Of a stretch of 64,000 nucleotides of DNA, positions 42,455 through 52,371 are shown one piece after another (positions within the stretch are counted from its first letter, which is position 1; every line of letters starts with the position of its first letter). This DNA comes from Streptomyces sp. DH41 (GTDB lineage: Bacteria; Actinomycetota; Actinomycetes; Streptomycetales; Streptomycetaceae): positions 124,001 to 188,000 of the forward strand of contig NZ_JARVKY010000012.1 in NCBI RefSeq assembly GCF_029813785.1, given 5' to 3'. The notes under the pieces were generated by a model. The model made no database searches. It saw only the letters and a list, made by a program, of their open reading frames with translations, and was not told the DNA's origin. Both the position numbers and the translations under genes were made by a program.

Positions 42455-43011
42455 CGACACGGACCGGTCCTTCCCCGGACCCGACCCCTCCCCCGCCCCC
42501 TGCCCCGGCGGCCGAGCGGCGCTCGTGGCTGCGCGACCACTCCGAACTGGGCGTGTGCGTACTGCTGCTGGCGCTCGGCGTGCTCGTCCTGACCGACGCG
42601 CTGACCATGGACGTCGACATCACCCAGCGCGGGCCGGTGGGCCCGAAGACGGTGCCGATCGTGGTCGGCGTCGGATTGCTGGTGATCGCCGCGCTGCTCG
42701 CCGTCGACGTGCTGCGCGGCGGCCGGGGCGAGGCCGAAGGCGGCGAGGACATCGACCTGTCCGAGCCGGCCGACTGGCGCACGGTGCTGCTGCTCTCCGG
42801 GATCTTCCTCGGCGCGGCCGTACTCATCGAGCCGGCCGGCTTCCCCTTCGCCGGGGCGCTGCTGTTCTGGGGTGCCGCCTTCGCCCTCGGGAGCCGCCGC
42901 GTGGACCGCGACCCGCTGATCGCCGCGGTGCTGTCCCTGTTCACCTACGTCGTCTTCGACAAGCTGCTCGGCGTACCCCTGCCCGGCGGTCCGCTGATGG
43001 GAGTGCTCTGA
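42451..43011 (+). CDS. tctB: Tripartite tricarboxylate transporter small membrane subunit
   Basis: 186 aa, GTG overlapping the tctC stop (GTGA). After a Pro-rich N-terminus there are four hydrophobic helices: [60 protein letters not shown] and the [29 protein letters not shown] region. Typical TctB size and topology. Partner of TctA. Confidence 0.92.
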   Translation: MTTRTGPSPDPTPPPPPAPAAERRSWLRDHSELGVCVLLLALGVLVLTDALTMDVDITQRGPVGPKTVPIVVGVGLLVIAALLAVDVLRGGRGEAEGGEDIDLSEPADWRTVLLLSGIFLGAAVLIEPAGFPFAGALLFWGAAFALGSRRVDRDPLIAAVLSLFTYVVFDKLLGVPLPGGPLMGVL

Positions 43012-43012
43012 C

Positions 43013-44500
43013 ATGAACGCCTTGAACTCCCTCATGGACGGCTTCGGGACGGCCCTGTCCCCGCTCAACCTCCTGTGGGCCGCCCTGGGTGTGCTGCTCG
43101 GCACGGCCATCGGCGTCCTGCCCGGCATCGGCCCCGCCATGGCGGTGGCACTGCTGCTGCCGGTGACGTACGGGCTCGATCCGGTCGCCGCGTTCATCAT
43201 GTTCGCGGGCATCTACTACGGAGCGATGTTCGGCGGTTCGACCACCTCCATCCTGCTCAACACCCCCGGCGAGAGCGCCGCCGTGGTCGCGGCCATGGAG
43301 GGCAACCCGATGGCCAAGGCGGGGCGCGGCGCCCAGGCGCTGGCCGCCGCCGCCATCGGTCACTTCGCGGGCGGCATGATCGGCACGATCCTGCTGGTGG
43401 CGCTGGCGCCCACGGTCGCCGACCTGGCGGTGGACATCGGAGCGCCGGACTACTTCGCCATCATGGTGCTGGCGTTCATCGCCGTGACGTCGGTGCTCGG
43501 TTCGTCGCGGGTCAGAGGTCTGGCCTCTCTGCTGATCGGTCTGACGATCGGCCTGGTGGGCCTGGACCAGATGACGGGACAGCAGCGGCTGACCTTCGGT
43601 TCGCTGCAACTCGCGGACGGTGTCGACGTGGTGATCGTCGCGGTCGGTCTGTTCGCGATCGGCGAGGCGCTGTGGGTGGCGGCCCACCTGCGGCGCGGGG
43701 CGGCCGAGCCGATCCCGGTGGGCCGTCCCTGGCTCGGCCGTGACGATGTGAAGCGGACCTGGAAGTCCTGGCTGCGCGGCCCGTTCATCGGCTTCCCGTT
43801 CGGCGCGATCCCGGCGGGCGGCGCGGAGATCCCCACGTTCCTGTCGTACGTCACGGAGAAGCGCCTGTCCAAGAACAAGGACGAGTGGGGCAAGGGCGCC
43901 ATCGAGGGCGTGGCCGGCCCGGAGTCGGCGGCGTCGGCCTCGGCGGCGGGCACGCTGGTGTCCATGCTGACCCTGGGGCTGCCGACGACGGCGGTCGCGG
44001 CGGTCATGCTGGCCGCCTTCCAGCAGTACGGCATCCAGCCCGGCCCGCTGCTCTTCGAACGCGAACCCGAGCTGGTGTGGGGCCTGATCGCGTCCCTGTT
44101 CGTCGGCATGGTGCTGCTGCTCGCGCTCAACCTGCCGCTGGCACCGGTGTGGGCCAAGCTGCTGCGCATCCCGCGGCCGTACCTCTACGCGGGGATCATG
44201 TTCTTCGCGGCGGTCGGCGCCTACGCGGTCGGCGGCGAGGTCGTCGACCTGGTGACCCTGCTGATCATCGGCCTGATCGGCTTCGGCATGCGGCGCTATG
44301 GCCTGCCCATCCTGCCGGCCGTGATCGGCGTCATCCTCGGGCCGAACGCCGAGCAGCAGCTGCGCCGGGCCCTGCAGATCAGCGACGGCAGCGTGACGGG
44401 TCTGGTCGACACGCCGTTCGCGGTGACGGTGTACGCGGTCATCGTGCTGCTGCTCGCGTGGCCGTTGCTGAAACGGCTGGTGCGCCGGGGACGTGGCTGA
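43013..44500 (+). CDS. tctA: Tripartite tricarboxylate transporter large permease
   Basis: 495 aa, ATG one base after the tctB stop. Family signature near the start: [30 protein letters not shown] and [23 protein letters not shown]. About eleven hydrophobic segments. [20 protein letters not shown] and [32 protein letters not shown] form the conserved second half. It is the channel subunit, driven by an ion gradient. Confidence 0.95.
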   Translation: MNALNSLMDGFGTALSPLNLLWAALGVLLGTAIGVLPGIGPAMAVALLLPVTYGLDPVAAFIMFAGIYYGAMFGGSTTSILLNTPGESAAVVAAMEGNPMAKAGRGAQALAAAAIGHFAGGMIGTILLVALAPTVADLAVDIGAPDYFAIMVLAFIAVTSVLGSSRVRGLASLLIGLTIGLVGLDQMTGQQRLTFGSLQLADGVDVVIVAVGLFAIGEALWVAAHLRRGAAEPIPVGRPWLGRDDVKRTWKSWLRGPFIGFPFGAIPAGGAEIPTFLSYVTEKRLSKNKDEWGKGAIEGVAGPESAASASAAGTLVSMLTLGLPTTAVAAVMLAAFQQYGIQPGPLLFEREPELVWGLIASLFVGMVLLLALNLPLAPVWAKLLRIPRPYLYAGIMFFAAVGAYAVGGEVVDLVTLLIIGLIGFGMRRYGLPILPAVIGVILGPNAEQQLRRALQISDGSVTGLVDTPFAVTVYAVIVLLLAWPLLKRLVRRGRG

Positions 44501-44744
44501 CCCGGCGGTCACCGACCATAGGCTCTGGCCACGGTTTCGCCCGAGTCGCCTCCCGCAGCCCGTCGACTCGACCGCGGGCGTCGTCGGCGCCGTCATCGCC
44601 AGACAGCAGGACGACGCCGACCTCGTGCGCCGGCTGGCCGAGCAGGGGCACGAGCCCCAGGCCACCTGGGTTGCCGACGGCCTCCTGGCCGAACTCGGCG
44701 AAAGGATCGACCGGAGCAAGACGCACCGGCACCTGGTCGAGTAG
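44493..44744 (+). CDS. Small hypothetical protein or gene remnant after tctA
   Basis: 83 aa from a GTG overlapping the tctA end by 8 bp. From about residue 27 the reading frame has strong G/C third positions and a balanced helical sequence ([30 protein letters not shown] then [20 protein letters not shown]). The first 26 residues look less natural. No family recognised. It may be a small coupled gene or the 3' remnant of a larger one. Confidence 0.45.
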   Translation: MADPAVTDHRLWPRFRPSRLPQPVDSTAGVVGAVIARQQDDADLVRRLAEQGHEPQATWVADGLLAELGERIDRSKTHRHLVE

Positions 44745-44832
44745 CCGATTCACGCGTCGGAGGAGAACCCTCGGGGACGTTCGTCAGCCGCCGGACCCGG
44801 CGGAAGCGGTGATCGAGACGTCCGGCCCGTCC

Positions 44833-45438
44833 TCACCGACGGTGGACGCTGACGGCATAACCGCCCCCGTCGTACGGGTCGGCGTCCCAAGTGGCGAAGC
44901 GGTCGACGAGGGTGAGGTCGGACGCGGCGCAGCAGTCGTCGTATTCCGACAGCGTGAGGCTCGGCTCCACCGGCAGGTGAGCTTCGACCAGGCCGAATCC
45001 GGCGACCAGCAGGCCGCCCGGGCGCAGGGCCGCGGACAGGTGTTTGACCACCGTGGCCTCAGTGCCGGGAGTGAGCAACGGGAACACATTGCCTGCGGCG
45101 ACGACAAGATCGAAGTCCGAGGCGAAACCGAGGGAGGCCGGCTCGAACTCGGCGAGATCGACCTGGAACCAGGGCAGTCCCGGCGCCTGCTCCCGCGCCA
45201 CTGCCAGCATCGACTCGTCGAGATCCACCCCGACGCAGTCGTACCCGAGCTCCGCGAGCCGGATCATGATCCGTCCGGTACCGCACCCGGCGTCCAGCAC
45301 CCGCGCTCCGGCAGGCACGAGAGCCGCGCAGAACCGTGCCTCACCGTGCACGTCCTCGCCGCTACGGGCCAGGCTCGCGAACCGTGCGGCGTAGTCCTCC
45401 CCGGATGTCTTCCCTGCCATCTCCGTCCAGCGACTCAT
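44833..45438 (-). CDS. Class I SAM-dependent methyltransferase
   Basis: 201 aa from the ATG at 45438 (MSRWTEMAGKTSGEDYAARF). Motif I VLDAGCGTGRIMIRLAELGYDCVGVDLD binds SAM; DLVVAAGNVFPLL is motif II/III, then LRPGGLLVAGFG. The N-terminus and length fit small-molecule methyltransferases. Ribosome site weak. Substrate unknown. Confidence 0.9.
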   Translation of the reverse strand: MSRWTEMAGKTSGEDYAARFASLARSGEDVHGEARFCAALVPAGARVLDAGCGTGRIMIRLAELGYDCVGVDLDESMLAVAREQAPGLPWFQVDLAEFEPASLGFASDFDLVVAAGNVFPLLTPGTEATVVKHLSAALRPGGLLVAGFGLVEAHLPVEPSLTLSEYDDCCAASDLTLVDRFATWDADPYDGGGYAVSVHRR

Positions 45439-45819
45439 GAGGCCAACTGTAGACCGGGGGACGAAACCCGCACCTGGCGGCTGGCCGGTCCCGCTACGCG
45501 CCCGCACCTCCCGGCTCACGGGGGGCAGCGGGAGCACCACTTCGATCGCGGTGCCGTGCGAATCCCGGATCTCGGATCGGTGGCCACCCGCGCGTCTTTC
45601 CCCCGCTTCGCCTGAGTGTGAGGAACATCCGCGGCCACACAGGGCCTCTTGACCCCGGCCGTCGGCTCCGTCTCCGGCCAGGACGGCCTCCGCGTCGGCG
45701 CCACCAGCCGCCGCCCGCCCCGCGTGGCCCGGCCTGTCCCACCGAACCGAGAGCTGGTCGAGGGTGACGTGCACAAGATGCTGGGGCTCGACGTAAACGC
45801 ACCGGACCATCTTCTCCCG
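45439..45819. other. Stretch with no clear gene, possibly decayed coding sequence
   Basis: Protein-like fragments occur on the minus strand in frame with the methyltransferase: EPQHLVHVTLDQLSVRWDRP near 45750 and SEIRDSHGTAIEVVLPLP near 45550, with arginine/glycine-rich text between them that does not read as protein. The region may contain remnants of a broken gene. No promoter or repeat is evident. Confidence 0.3.
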
Positions 45820-47778
45820 TCACGGCGGTGTGTACGGGCCGGTCCGGTGGAGTTCCAGGGTTGTGGCGAGGCGGATGACGGCGGTGTGCCAGTGGGAAGC
45901 GGCGGGGGCCGGGCCGTGGGTGCGGAGGGTGGTCGTCACGGCGGAGACCTGGTCCGCGGTGGTGTGGAAGCCGGTGCGGTGCAGGAGGGCGGCTGCTGAT
46001 TCGAGGGTGTCGTGGTCGGTGGCAGTCAGGTTCCTCAGGCCGTGGTGGGCGGCCTCGGCGAGGGCGGCGAGGGCCTGTTCCAGAGCGGTGGTGAGGGGGT
46101 CGTCCGGAGGGTGCGGGGCGACGGGGAGGGCGGTGTCGCCGTCGCCGGGGGCGAGGTCGGGGACGAGGACGCCGTGGGAGGTGCGGACGGCGAGAGGGGC
46201 GAGAAGGACCCTGCCCCGGTCATGGCGGAGGGAACCGCTGATCCGGTCGACGGTGCCGGAGGCGAGGGCGTCGGCCAGGGCGTCCAGGGTGCCGGGGCAG
46301 TGGGGGTTGTGCGCGGTGCTCAGCAGGGCCTCGTTGCCGGCCGGGTCGTGAAGGACGGCTTCGAGGCGCTGTCCGGCCGGGTCGTACCGCACGGGTCCGG
46401 CCTCCGCGACGGCGAGGACGCGCATGGACTCGGCCTCCACCCGAGGGCGGACGAGGCGGGGAGGGATAGTACCGGGGGCGGGGAACTGTGCGGCGAGGTC
46501 GGTGACCAGCAGTCCGGGCGGCAGGTCGTCCCAGGCGGTGCCGACGGGGGTGACGGACGTGGTGGCGATCCGGCCGCGGGAGATCTCCACGGCGCGGCCG
46601 GCTGTGCGGGAGGTGGCCTCGCTGACCACGTTGGCGGCGGCAAGGGTGCGCAGGTTCGTACCGAGGATCCTGCGGGAGCCGAGGTCGTGGCCGGTGGGCG
46701 CCTGACCGTCGGGCAGCTCCCAGCGTTTGTGCAGAACGAGGACGATACCGGCATCGGGGTGGGCGAAGAAGACGTCGGCGGTGCGGTCGCGGGCGGAGCC
46801 GTCGACGTGGCAGCCGAGGGCGACGAGGCGGACGCGGCGCAAGGCCGTGCGGGCCGTCTCGGCGGTGCCGAGGACGGCTGCGGGGTCGGTGGGGGCGGCG
46901 CGGTGGCGGGCGTGGAGTTCGGCGAGGAGCAGGGCGTGGGTCTCGCGGTCGTGGCGGGCGCCGCGGGCGGCGTGCTCGGCGAGCTGGTGGCGTACCCCCT
47001 CGAGGGCCGCGGCGGGCCAGTGGCGTCCGGCGGCCGTGAGGGCGGCGCCGGCACGGCGGAGGGTTCCGTCCAGGACGGGGCCGGCCTGGGGGACGCCTTC
47101 GACGAGGAGTTCGTCGACGAGGTCCATGGCCGTGCGGTGGGCGCTGTCGCCGTTGTCCGGAGTTGCTTCCTTTCCTCCGACGGTGACTCGGTCGCTGCCC
47201 TCGGAGTCGGCGGCTCGGAAGGCCCAGACGGCAAGGACGACCGTCGCGCCGCGCAGCGGCTCGGCGGCGTCGGTGACGGCGAAGCCGGGGCGGTGGGGCA
47301 CGGGGAAGCGGACGGTGCAGGCGGGGAGTTCGACGGCGGGAACGGGGTCGGCGGGGGTGGGGCGGTGGAGGACGGCCTGGTAGCCGCGGTCGCGGGTGCG
47401 ACGGGCTGCGGTGAGGGCGGGCCGGCCGAAGGCCTCGGCGAGGGCGGTGTCGTCGATGCTTCCGGGGGACCAGTCGGTGAAAGGCCGCGGGGTGTCCGCC
47501 GCGGTCGCGGTGCGCTGGTAGGCGAGGACGAGGCCGATGCGGTGGCGGCAGACTCCGTGGGCCTCGCAGCTGCAGCGGGCGTCCTGCAGGGTGGCGCCGG
47601 GCGGCAGTCGGGTCTCGGTGCCGTCGGGAAAGCAGCCGTGCACGGTGTGGTCGCCGGTGACGTCCAGGTCGGGGCCTGCTCCGGCGTCGAGGTCCTTGGC
47701 GGCGCGTTTGACCAGGCCGCGGTTGGCGAGGGCGGCGAGGGTGTCGGGGGTGAGGGCGAGCAGGTCGGTGCGGGTCAT
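45820..47778 (-). CDS. SWIM zinc-finger protein of a MoxR/VWA system (YehQ-like)
   Basis: 652 aa, ATG overlapping the VWA stop by 4 bp. The SWIM motif is in the first 80 residues: ARCSCEAHGVCRHR (CxCx4CxH) after a LPPGATLQDA lead-in. The rest is a long mixed-fold region with no catalytic motif recognised. SWIM domains bind nucleic acid or protein. Last gene of the five-gene operon; E. coli YehQ has the same position relative to YehP, as far as I recall. Confidence 0.88.
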   Translation of the reverse strand: MTRTDLLALTPDTLAALANRGLVKRAAKDLDAGAGPDLDVTGDHTVHGCFPDGTETRLPPGATLQDARCSCEAHGVCRHRIGLVLAYQRTATAADTPRPFTDWSPGSIDDTALAEAFGRPALTAARRTRDRGYQAVLHRPTPADPVPAVELPACTVRFPVPHRPGFAVTDAAEPLRGATVVLAVWAFRAADSEGSDRVTVGGKEATPDNGDSAHRTAMDLVDELLVEGVPQAGPVLDGTLRRAGAALTAAGRHWPAAALEGVRHQLAEHAARGARHDRETHALLLAELHARHRAAPTDPAAVLGTAETARTALRRVRLVALGCHVDGSARDRTADVFFAHPDAGIVLVLHKRWELPDGQAPTGHDLGSRRILGTNLRTLAAANVVSEATSRTAGRAVEISRGRIATTSVTPVGTAWDDLPPGLLVTDLAAQFPAPGTIPPRLVRPRVEAESMRVLAVAEAGPVRYDPAGQRLEAVLHDPAGNEALLSTAHNPHCPGTLDALADALASGTVDRISGSLRHDRGRVLLAPLAVRTSHGVLVPDLAPGDGDTALPVAPHPPDDPLTTALEQALAALAEAAHHGLRNLTATDHDTLESAAALLHRTGFHTTADQVSAVTTTLRTHGPAPAASHWHTAVIRLATTLELHRTGPYTPP

Positions 47779-48935
47779 GCCGTTCGTCCTCCGTGGGCCA
47801 TTCTCTCGGCGACGAATTCGGCCAGGTGGCCCGGGGTCATGGCGCCGATGTGCGCGCCGGCCTCGGCGAGACGGCCGGCCAGGTCGCGGTCGTAGGAGGG
47901 GGTGGCCTCCTCGTCGAGGGCGGCGAGGCCGAGGACGGTGACGCCCTGTCCGGTCAGGTCGCGGACGGTGCGGGTCAGACGGTGGGCGTCACCGCCCTCG
48001 TAGAAGTCGGTGATCAGGGCGACGATCGTGCGGCGCGGGTTGTCGACGAGGCCGGCGGAGTAGTCGACGGCGCGGGCGATGTCGGTGCCACCGCCGAGCT
48101 GGACCTTCATCAGGAGTTCGACGGGGTCGGTGACGTCGGAGGTGAGGTCGACGACCTGCGTGTCGAAAGCGACCAAGTGGGTGCGCAGTCCGGGCAGGCC
48201 CCACAGGCAGGCAGCGGTGACGGCGGAGTGGATCACGGATCCGGCCATGGAGCCGGACTGGTCGACGAGGAGGATCAGCTGCCACTGCTCGATGTGGCGG
48301 CGGGTGCGGGAGTGGAAGTGCGGCTGCTCGATGAGGATGCGGCGGTCCTCGGGCCGGTAGTGGGCGAGGTTGGCGCGGATGGTGGCCCTGAAGTCGAAGT
48401 CCCGGGCGCGGGGGGTTCGGCTGGGGCGGCGGGAGCGGGCTCCGGTGAGGGCGCGCCGGATCTCCGGCCTCAGCCGCTCGGTCAGGTCGCGCACGACGGC
48501 TTCGACGATGCGCCGGGCGGCGGCCAGGATCTGCGGGTTCATCAGGTGTTTGGTGCGCAGCACGGCCCGCAGCAGGCTGGTGCTGGGTTCCACGCGGAGG
48601 AGAACGTCGGGATCGGTGACGATCTCGTCGATGCCGTAGGTCTCCACGGCGTCGCGTTCGAGGCGTTCGACCGTCTCCCGGGGGAAGAGACGGTGGATGT
48701 CGTCGAGCCAGTCGACGACGGCGAGCGTGGAGGGGCCGTCGCCGCCCTCCCGGCCGTCGGCGGTGCCGCGGCGTTCACCACGGCGGGCGAGCTCGTCGTC
48801 GCGGCCGTAGAGCCACTGGAGGGCGGTGTCGCGGGCGGCGTCCGGGCCGTCGAGGCCGCCGGTGCGGCGTTCGGCGGGGGCGCCGAGGATCAGCCGCCAG
48901 CGTTCCAGTCCCGCGCGGGGGTCGTCGGGGGTCAT
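47775..48935 (-). CDS. VWA-domain protein (YehP-like)
   Basis: 386 aa, ATG overlapping the DUF5682 stop. The C-terminal half is a von Willebrand A domain with an intact MIDAS: LILLVDQSGSMAGSVIHS (DxSxS), the Thr in GGGTDIARAVDYSA and the Asp in ALITDFYEGGD. The N-terminal half (residues about 1-180) is helical with a WLDDIHRLFPRETVERLERDAVE segment. VWA partners of MoxR ATPases bind metal and clients and are remodelled by the ATPase. Confidence 0.93.
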   Translation of the reverse strand: MTPDDPRAGLERWRLILGAPAERRTGGLDGPDAARDTALQWLYGRDDELARRGERRGTADGREGGDGPSTLAVVDWLDDIHRLFPRETVERLERDAVETYGIDEIVTDPDVLLRVEPSTSLLRAVLRTKHLMNPQILAAARRIVEAVVRDLTERLRPEIRRALTGARSRRPSRTPRARDFDFRATIRANLAHYRPEDRRILIEQPHFHSRTRRHIEQWQLILLVDQSGSMAGSVIHSAVTAACLWGLPGLRTHLVAFDTQVVDLTSDVTDPVELLMKVQLGGGTDIARAVDYSAGLVDNPRRTIVALITDFYEGGDAHRLTRTVRDLTGQGVTVLGLAALDEEATPSYDRDLAGRLAEAGAHIGAMTPGHLAEFVAERMAHGGRTA

Positions 48936-51265
48936 CGGGGTGCTCCGAGGGCGTGCCGGTCGAGCAGGAGGTCGGTGTGTTCCTCGAGGGCCGCGGCGCG
49001 GGCGAGGAGCAGCGGGTCGGCGGTGGTGCGCAGCAGGGTGCGGGCGGAGCCGTGCAGGTTCCGGCGGTCGAGGAGGAGTTGTGCGACGCGTTCGCGTTCA
49101 CGGGGCGGGAAGAAGGCGAAGGCCTGACGCAGGGCGGGCAGGGCGTGGAGGAAGACGTCGTCGGTCATGGTGGTGACGACGCCGTCCAGGGTGTCGAGCA
49201 GGGACTGTTCGCCCTTCGGGGCGGGCCGCAGGACTTCTTCGCGGGCGAGGGCGAGCAGGCCGGCCAGCCAGTCGCCGAGGACGGAGGGGTCGGCCGCGAC
49301 GGCGAACGCTTCGGCCTCGCCGGCGGGTTCGGCCAGGGCTCCGAGGGCGCGGCGCAGGCCGAGGGCGGCGCCGCGCAGGTCGGCGGGGGCGTGCCGGTCG
49401 CGGGCGATACGGGCGGCGGTCGCGGCGGCGGTTTCCGGGGTGAGAGTAAGGGCGGGTGCGGCGTGGAGGAGGGCGTCGCGGGCGGTGGTCAGGGCGCGCA
49501 GACGGGGGACGTCGACGCCGGGCGGGCCGCCGTGGAGGCCCTCCACCAGGTGGAAGAGCCGGTCGACGGCGTGGTCGAGGACGGTGCCGAGCAGCGGGTC
49601 ACGGGCGGTACCGAAGACGCGGTCATGGCGCCAGAGGCCCAGGACCACGGCGAGGGCCCGCCCGAGGGGGCCGGGGTCGGCGGTGGTACGGATCCGGTGG
49701 GCGAGGCCGTCCAGGAGGTCGCGGGAGAGGGTTCCCGCTCCGCAGAGGACGGCGTCGAAAAGGAAGGCGGCGGCGGTCCCGGCGTCGGCGGCTGTACCGG
49801 TGTCGCGGAGGCGGCGGGCGAGGAGGGCCGTGGCGGCCTCGTCGGGGCGGGCTCCGTAGGCGCCGGCCTCGGTCAGTGCCGCGTCGCGGCCGGTGCGGGG
49901 GCGCGGTTCCCAGGTTTCGTGGTCGCGGGGGTCGGCTCCGTGGTCGGGGCCGGTGAGGCGGGTGTGGCCGGGGATGCCGAGGATGCGCAGCTGGTGGAGG
50001 AAGCGGCTGCGTTCGAGCCCTCGGGGGTTGGTGAGGTCGAGGTCGAGGGTGCGGTCGCCGTCAAGGCCGAGGCGGATCTCCTCGGCGGTCACGTGGTGGA
50101 CCAGGGGTGGCAGCGGGGTGTCGGGGTGGAGGCGGCCGGTGCGGTCGCCGGTGCAGGCGACGACCGTTTCGACGACGGCGGGGTGGGCGCCGGGCCTCAG
50201 GGGGCCGTCGGTGTTCCAGGGGAGCGGCTGGTCGAGGTCGTCGGTGATCAGTGCGGCGGCGAGGCCGTCCAGGACGTCGACTCGGGCGGGGCGGGGGTGT
50301 CCGCGGAGGGCGGCGAGGCCTTCGGTGAGGGTGTGGGCGGAGATCAGGGCGGCGGTGGAGGCGGGGAGGCCGCGGGCGCGGAGCCGTTCCACGACGGTGC
50401 GACGGAGGGTTTTCGCGGCCGCGTCGGGGCCTTCGTCCCACAGGTGCTGGTAGTAGCCGGGGGACGGCATGCCGGACTGGTAGCCGGCGAAGGCGTCCAT
50501 CTGGCGGAAGGAGTAGGGCACCAGGAAGCTGCCCCCCGCGGCCCCGTCGGGCGGGACGGGCACCGGGGGCCATGCGGCGGGTGCCGCGCCCGCGGACGTG
50601 CCGGGAGCGGCGGTGAGGGCGCGCAGGGCGGGCTGGTGGAAGCCGCCGGTCACCACCAGGACCGGCCGGCTGCCGGCGTGTGCGACTGCGGCACGGACCC
50701 AGGAGGCCATGTACTGCTCGCGGGCGCGGTCCCCGTCATCGGCCTCGGTGTCGCCGCGCACCAGGGCGAAGTAGGCGTCCAGGCGGTCCTGCAGGCCGTC
50801 CGGATCGGCGATCTCGAAGACGCGGTCCCACAGGGCGTCCACGGTGTCGACCCGGTAACGGGCGCGGAGCCGTTCGGTGGCGCGGCTGTAGCGGGCCTCG
50901 GCGTCGGCGTAGCGGTTGGCCGCGCCGTCGGGGCGGTCGGTGAAGGCGCGGTGCCAGGCGGGCAGGTCGATGAACCGGACCTCGGCGCCCGCGGTACGGC
51001 CCTCGGTGAGTGCCACCCATTCCGGCGAGTACGCGCACAGCGGGGCCCAGGAGGTGACGACCCGTTCGGTGCCGCGGTAGTGGCTGAAGACGGCGATGGG
51101 CAGTTCGTGTCCGAGGAGCAGTTCGCCGATCCGGTCGTTCATGTCGGCGGGGCCCTCGACCAGGACGTATGCCGGGCGCAGTTCGCGGATCGTGCGGCGG
51201 ACGAGGCCGGCGCAGGCCGGTGAGTGGTGGCGCACCCCCAGGAAGGTGACGCGGGCATCGCTCAC
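48932..51265 (-). CDS. DUF5682-family protein of the MoxR/VWA system (YehM-like)
   Basis: 777 aa. GTG at 51265 chosen because it overlaps the MoxR stop (GTGA) and starts with VTFLGVRHHSPACAGLVRR. That RHHSPA motif followed by PAYVLVEGPADMND resembles the catalytic-like His/Glu arrangement of TraB/ChaN/EreA-type folds; this likeness is inference. The rest is mainly helical with scattered GGFHQPAL and YGARPDEAA motifs. Family function unknown; always found with MoxR and VWA genes in my knowledge. Confidence 0.85.
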   Translation of the reverse strand: MSDARVTFLGVRHHSPACAGLVRRTIRELRPAYVLVEGPADMNDRIGELLLGHELPIAVFSHYRGTERVVTSWAPLCAYSPEWVALTEGRTAGAEVRFIDLPAWHRAFTDRPDGAANRYADAEARYSRATERLRARYRVDTVDALWDRVFEIADPDGLQDRLDAYFALVRGDTEADDGDRAREQYMASWVRAAVAHAGSRPVLVVTGGFHQPALRALTAAPGTSAGAAPAAWPPVPVPPDGAAGGSFLVPYSFRQMDAFAGYQSGMPSPGYYQHLWDEGPDAAAKTLRRTVVERLRARGLPASTAALISAHTLTEGLAALRGHPRPARVDVLDGLAAALITDDLDQPLPWNTDGPLRPGAHPAVVETVVACTGDRTGRLHPDTPLPPLVHHVTAEEIRLGLDGDRTLDLDLTNPRGLERSRFLHQLRILGIPGHTRLTGPDHGADPRDHETWEPRPRTGRDAALTEAGAYGARPDEAATALLARRLRDTGTAADAGTAAAFLFDAVLCGAGTLSRDLLDGLAHRIRTTADPGPLGRALAVVLGLWRHDRVFGTARDPLLGTVLDHAVDRLFHLVEGLHGGPPGVDVPRLRALTTARDALLHAAPALTLTPETAAATAARIARDRHAPADLRGAALGLRRALGALAEPAGEAEAFAVAADPSVLGDWLAGLLALAREEVLRPAPKGEQSLLDTLDGVVTTMTDDVFLHALPALRQAFAFFPPRERERVAQLLLDRRNLHGSARTLLRTTADPLLLARAAALEEHTDLLLDRHALGAPR

Positions 51266-52371
51266 CGTTGGTCCAGCAGGTGCCGGGCCTCGTGGAGGGC
51301 CTGCCACTGGGGGCCTCGGCGCAGGCGGGCCCGCTGTTCGAGGAAGCGGCGCAGGAGGGCGAGGTCCTCGGGGCTGTCCTTGGCGGCGGTGCCGGCGAGA
51401 CAGGAGACGATGTCGGCGGCGTTGCCGGCCTCGCCGCGCAGGAACCAGCCGCGCAGGCCGACGGCGTGGGCCGTGGAGACGGCTTCGGCGGTGCTCATCA
51501 CCGCGGAGGGCCGGTCGCCCTGGCCGGGTGCGTCGCGCAGTTCGCGGAAGGTGCCGACCAGGACCTCGAGGACGTCCCGGTCGGGTGCCCGCTCGACTCC
51601 GGACTCGCGGAGCAGAGCGGTGGACTCGGCTTCGACGAGGGCGAGTTCGGTGTCGAGGTCGGGTATCGGGAAGACGGTCTCGAAGTTGAAACGGCGTTTG
51701 AGGGCGGCGCTCATCTCATTGACGCCACGGTCGCGGGTGTTGGCGGTGGCGATGACGTTGAAGCCCTGGCGGGCGAAGACCATGCCGTCGTCGCCGTCGA
51801 GTTCGGGGACGGCGACGACGCGTTCGGAGAGCAGGGAGAGCAGGCAGTCCTGAACCTCGAGGGGGCAGCGGGTGATCTCCTCGAAGCGGACGACGCGTCC
51901 CTCGGCCATGCCGCGGAGCATGGGGGCGGGCACCAGGGAGCGGCGGGAGGGGCCTTCGGAGACCAGCAGGGCATAGTTCCAGGAGTACTTGATCTGGTCC
52001 TCGGTGGTGGCCGCGCCGCCCTGCACAGTGAGCGTGGAGGTGCCGCTGACCGCTGCCGCGATGAGCTCGGAGAGCAGCGACTTGGCAGTGCCGGGTTCGC
52101 CGACGAGCATCAGACCCCGGTTGGTGGCCAGGGTCACCAGGGCCCGTTCGACGAGGGAGGGGCTGCCGACGAACTTGCGGCTGATGCCGGCGTCGGGGTC
52201 TCCGACCACGAAGCGGAGGGCGGCACGGAGGCTGAGCCGCCAGCCGGGCGGCCGCGGGTCGGTGTCCCCGGCACGCAGCTCGGCGAGTTCGTCGGCGTGG
52301 CGCACTTCTGCGGGCGGGCGCTGCAGGCGGGGCGGGTGCGGGTCGCTCACTGTGGTCATGGCGGGGCTCAC
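51262..52371 (-). CDS. MoxR-family AAA+ ATPase (YehL-like)
   Basis: 369 aa, ATG overlapping the DUF4132 stop by 4 bp. Walker A GEPGTAKSLLSELI, Walker B VVRFEEITRCPLEVQDCLL, sensor-1 NVIATANTRDRGVNEMSAALKRRF and the arginine finger region RRFNFETVFPIPD are intact. MoxR ATPases act as remodelling chaperones for partner VWA proteins. The other four genes of the operon are its probable clients. Confidence 0.95.
   Translation of the reverse strand: MSPAMTTVSDPHPPRLQRPPAEVRHADELAELRAGDTDPRPPGWRLSLRAALRFVVGDPDAGISRKFVGSPSLVERALVTLATNRGLMLVGEPGTAKSLLSELIAAAVSGTSTLTVQGGAATTEDQIKYSWNYALLVSEGPSRRSLVPAPMLRGMAEGRVVRFEEITRCPLEVQDCLLSLLSERVVAVPELDGDDGMVFARQGFNVIATANTRDRGVNEMSAALKRRFNFETVFPIPDLDTELALVEAESTALLRESGVERAPDRDVLEVLVGTFRELRDAPGQGDRPSAVMSTAEAVSTAHAVGLRGWFLRGEAGNAADIVSCLAGTAAKDSPEDLALLRRFLEQRARLRRGPQWQALHEARHLLDQR

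Noticed and set aside
46012-47895. A 627-aa plus-strand frame antisense to the SWIM gene
   Set aside because: It is Gly/Glu/Val repeat text with no domain. The minus-strand frame has the SWIM motif and 4-bp coupling.
48953-51223. A 756-aa plus-strand frame antisense to DUF5682
   Set aside because: Low-complexity Gly/Glu/Ala sequence typical of antisense frames in GC-rich coding DNA.
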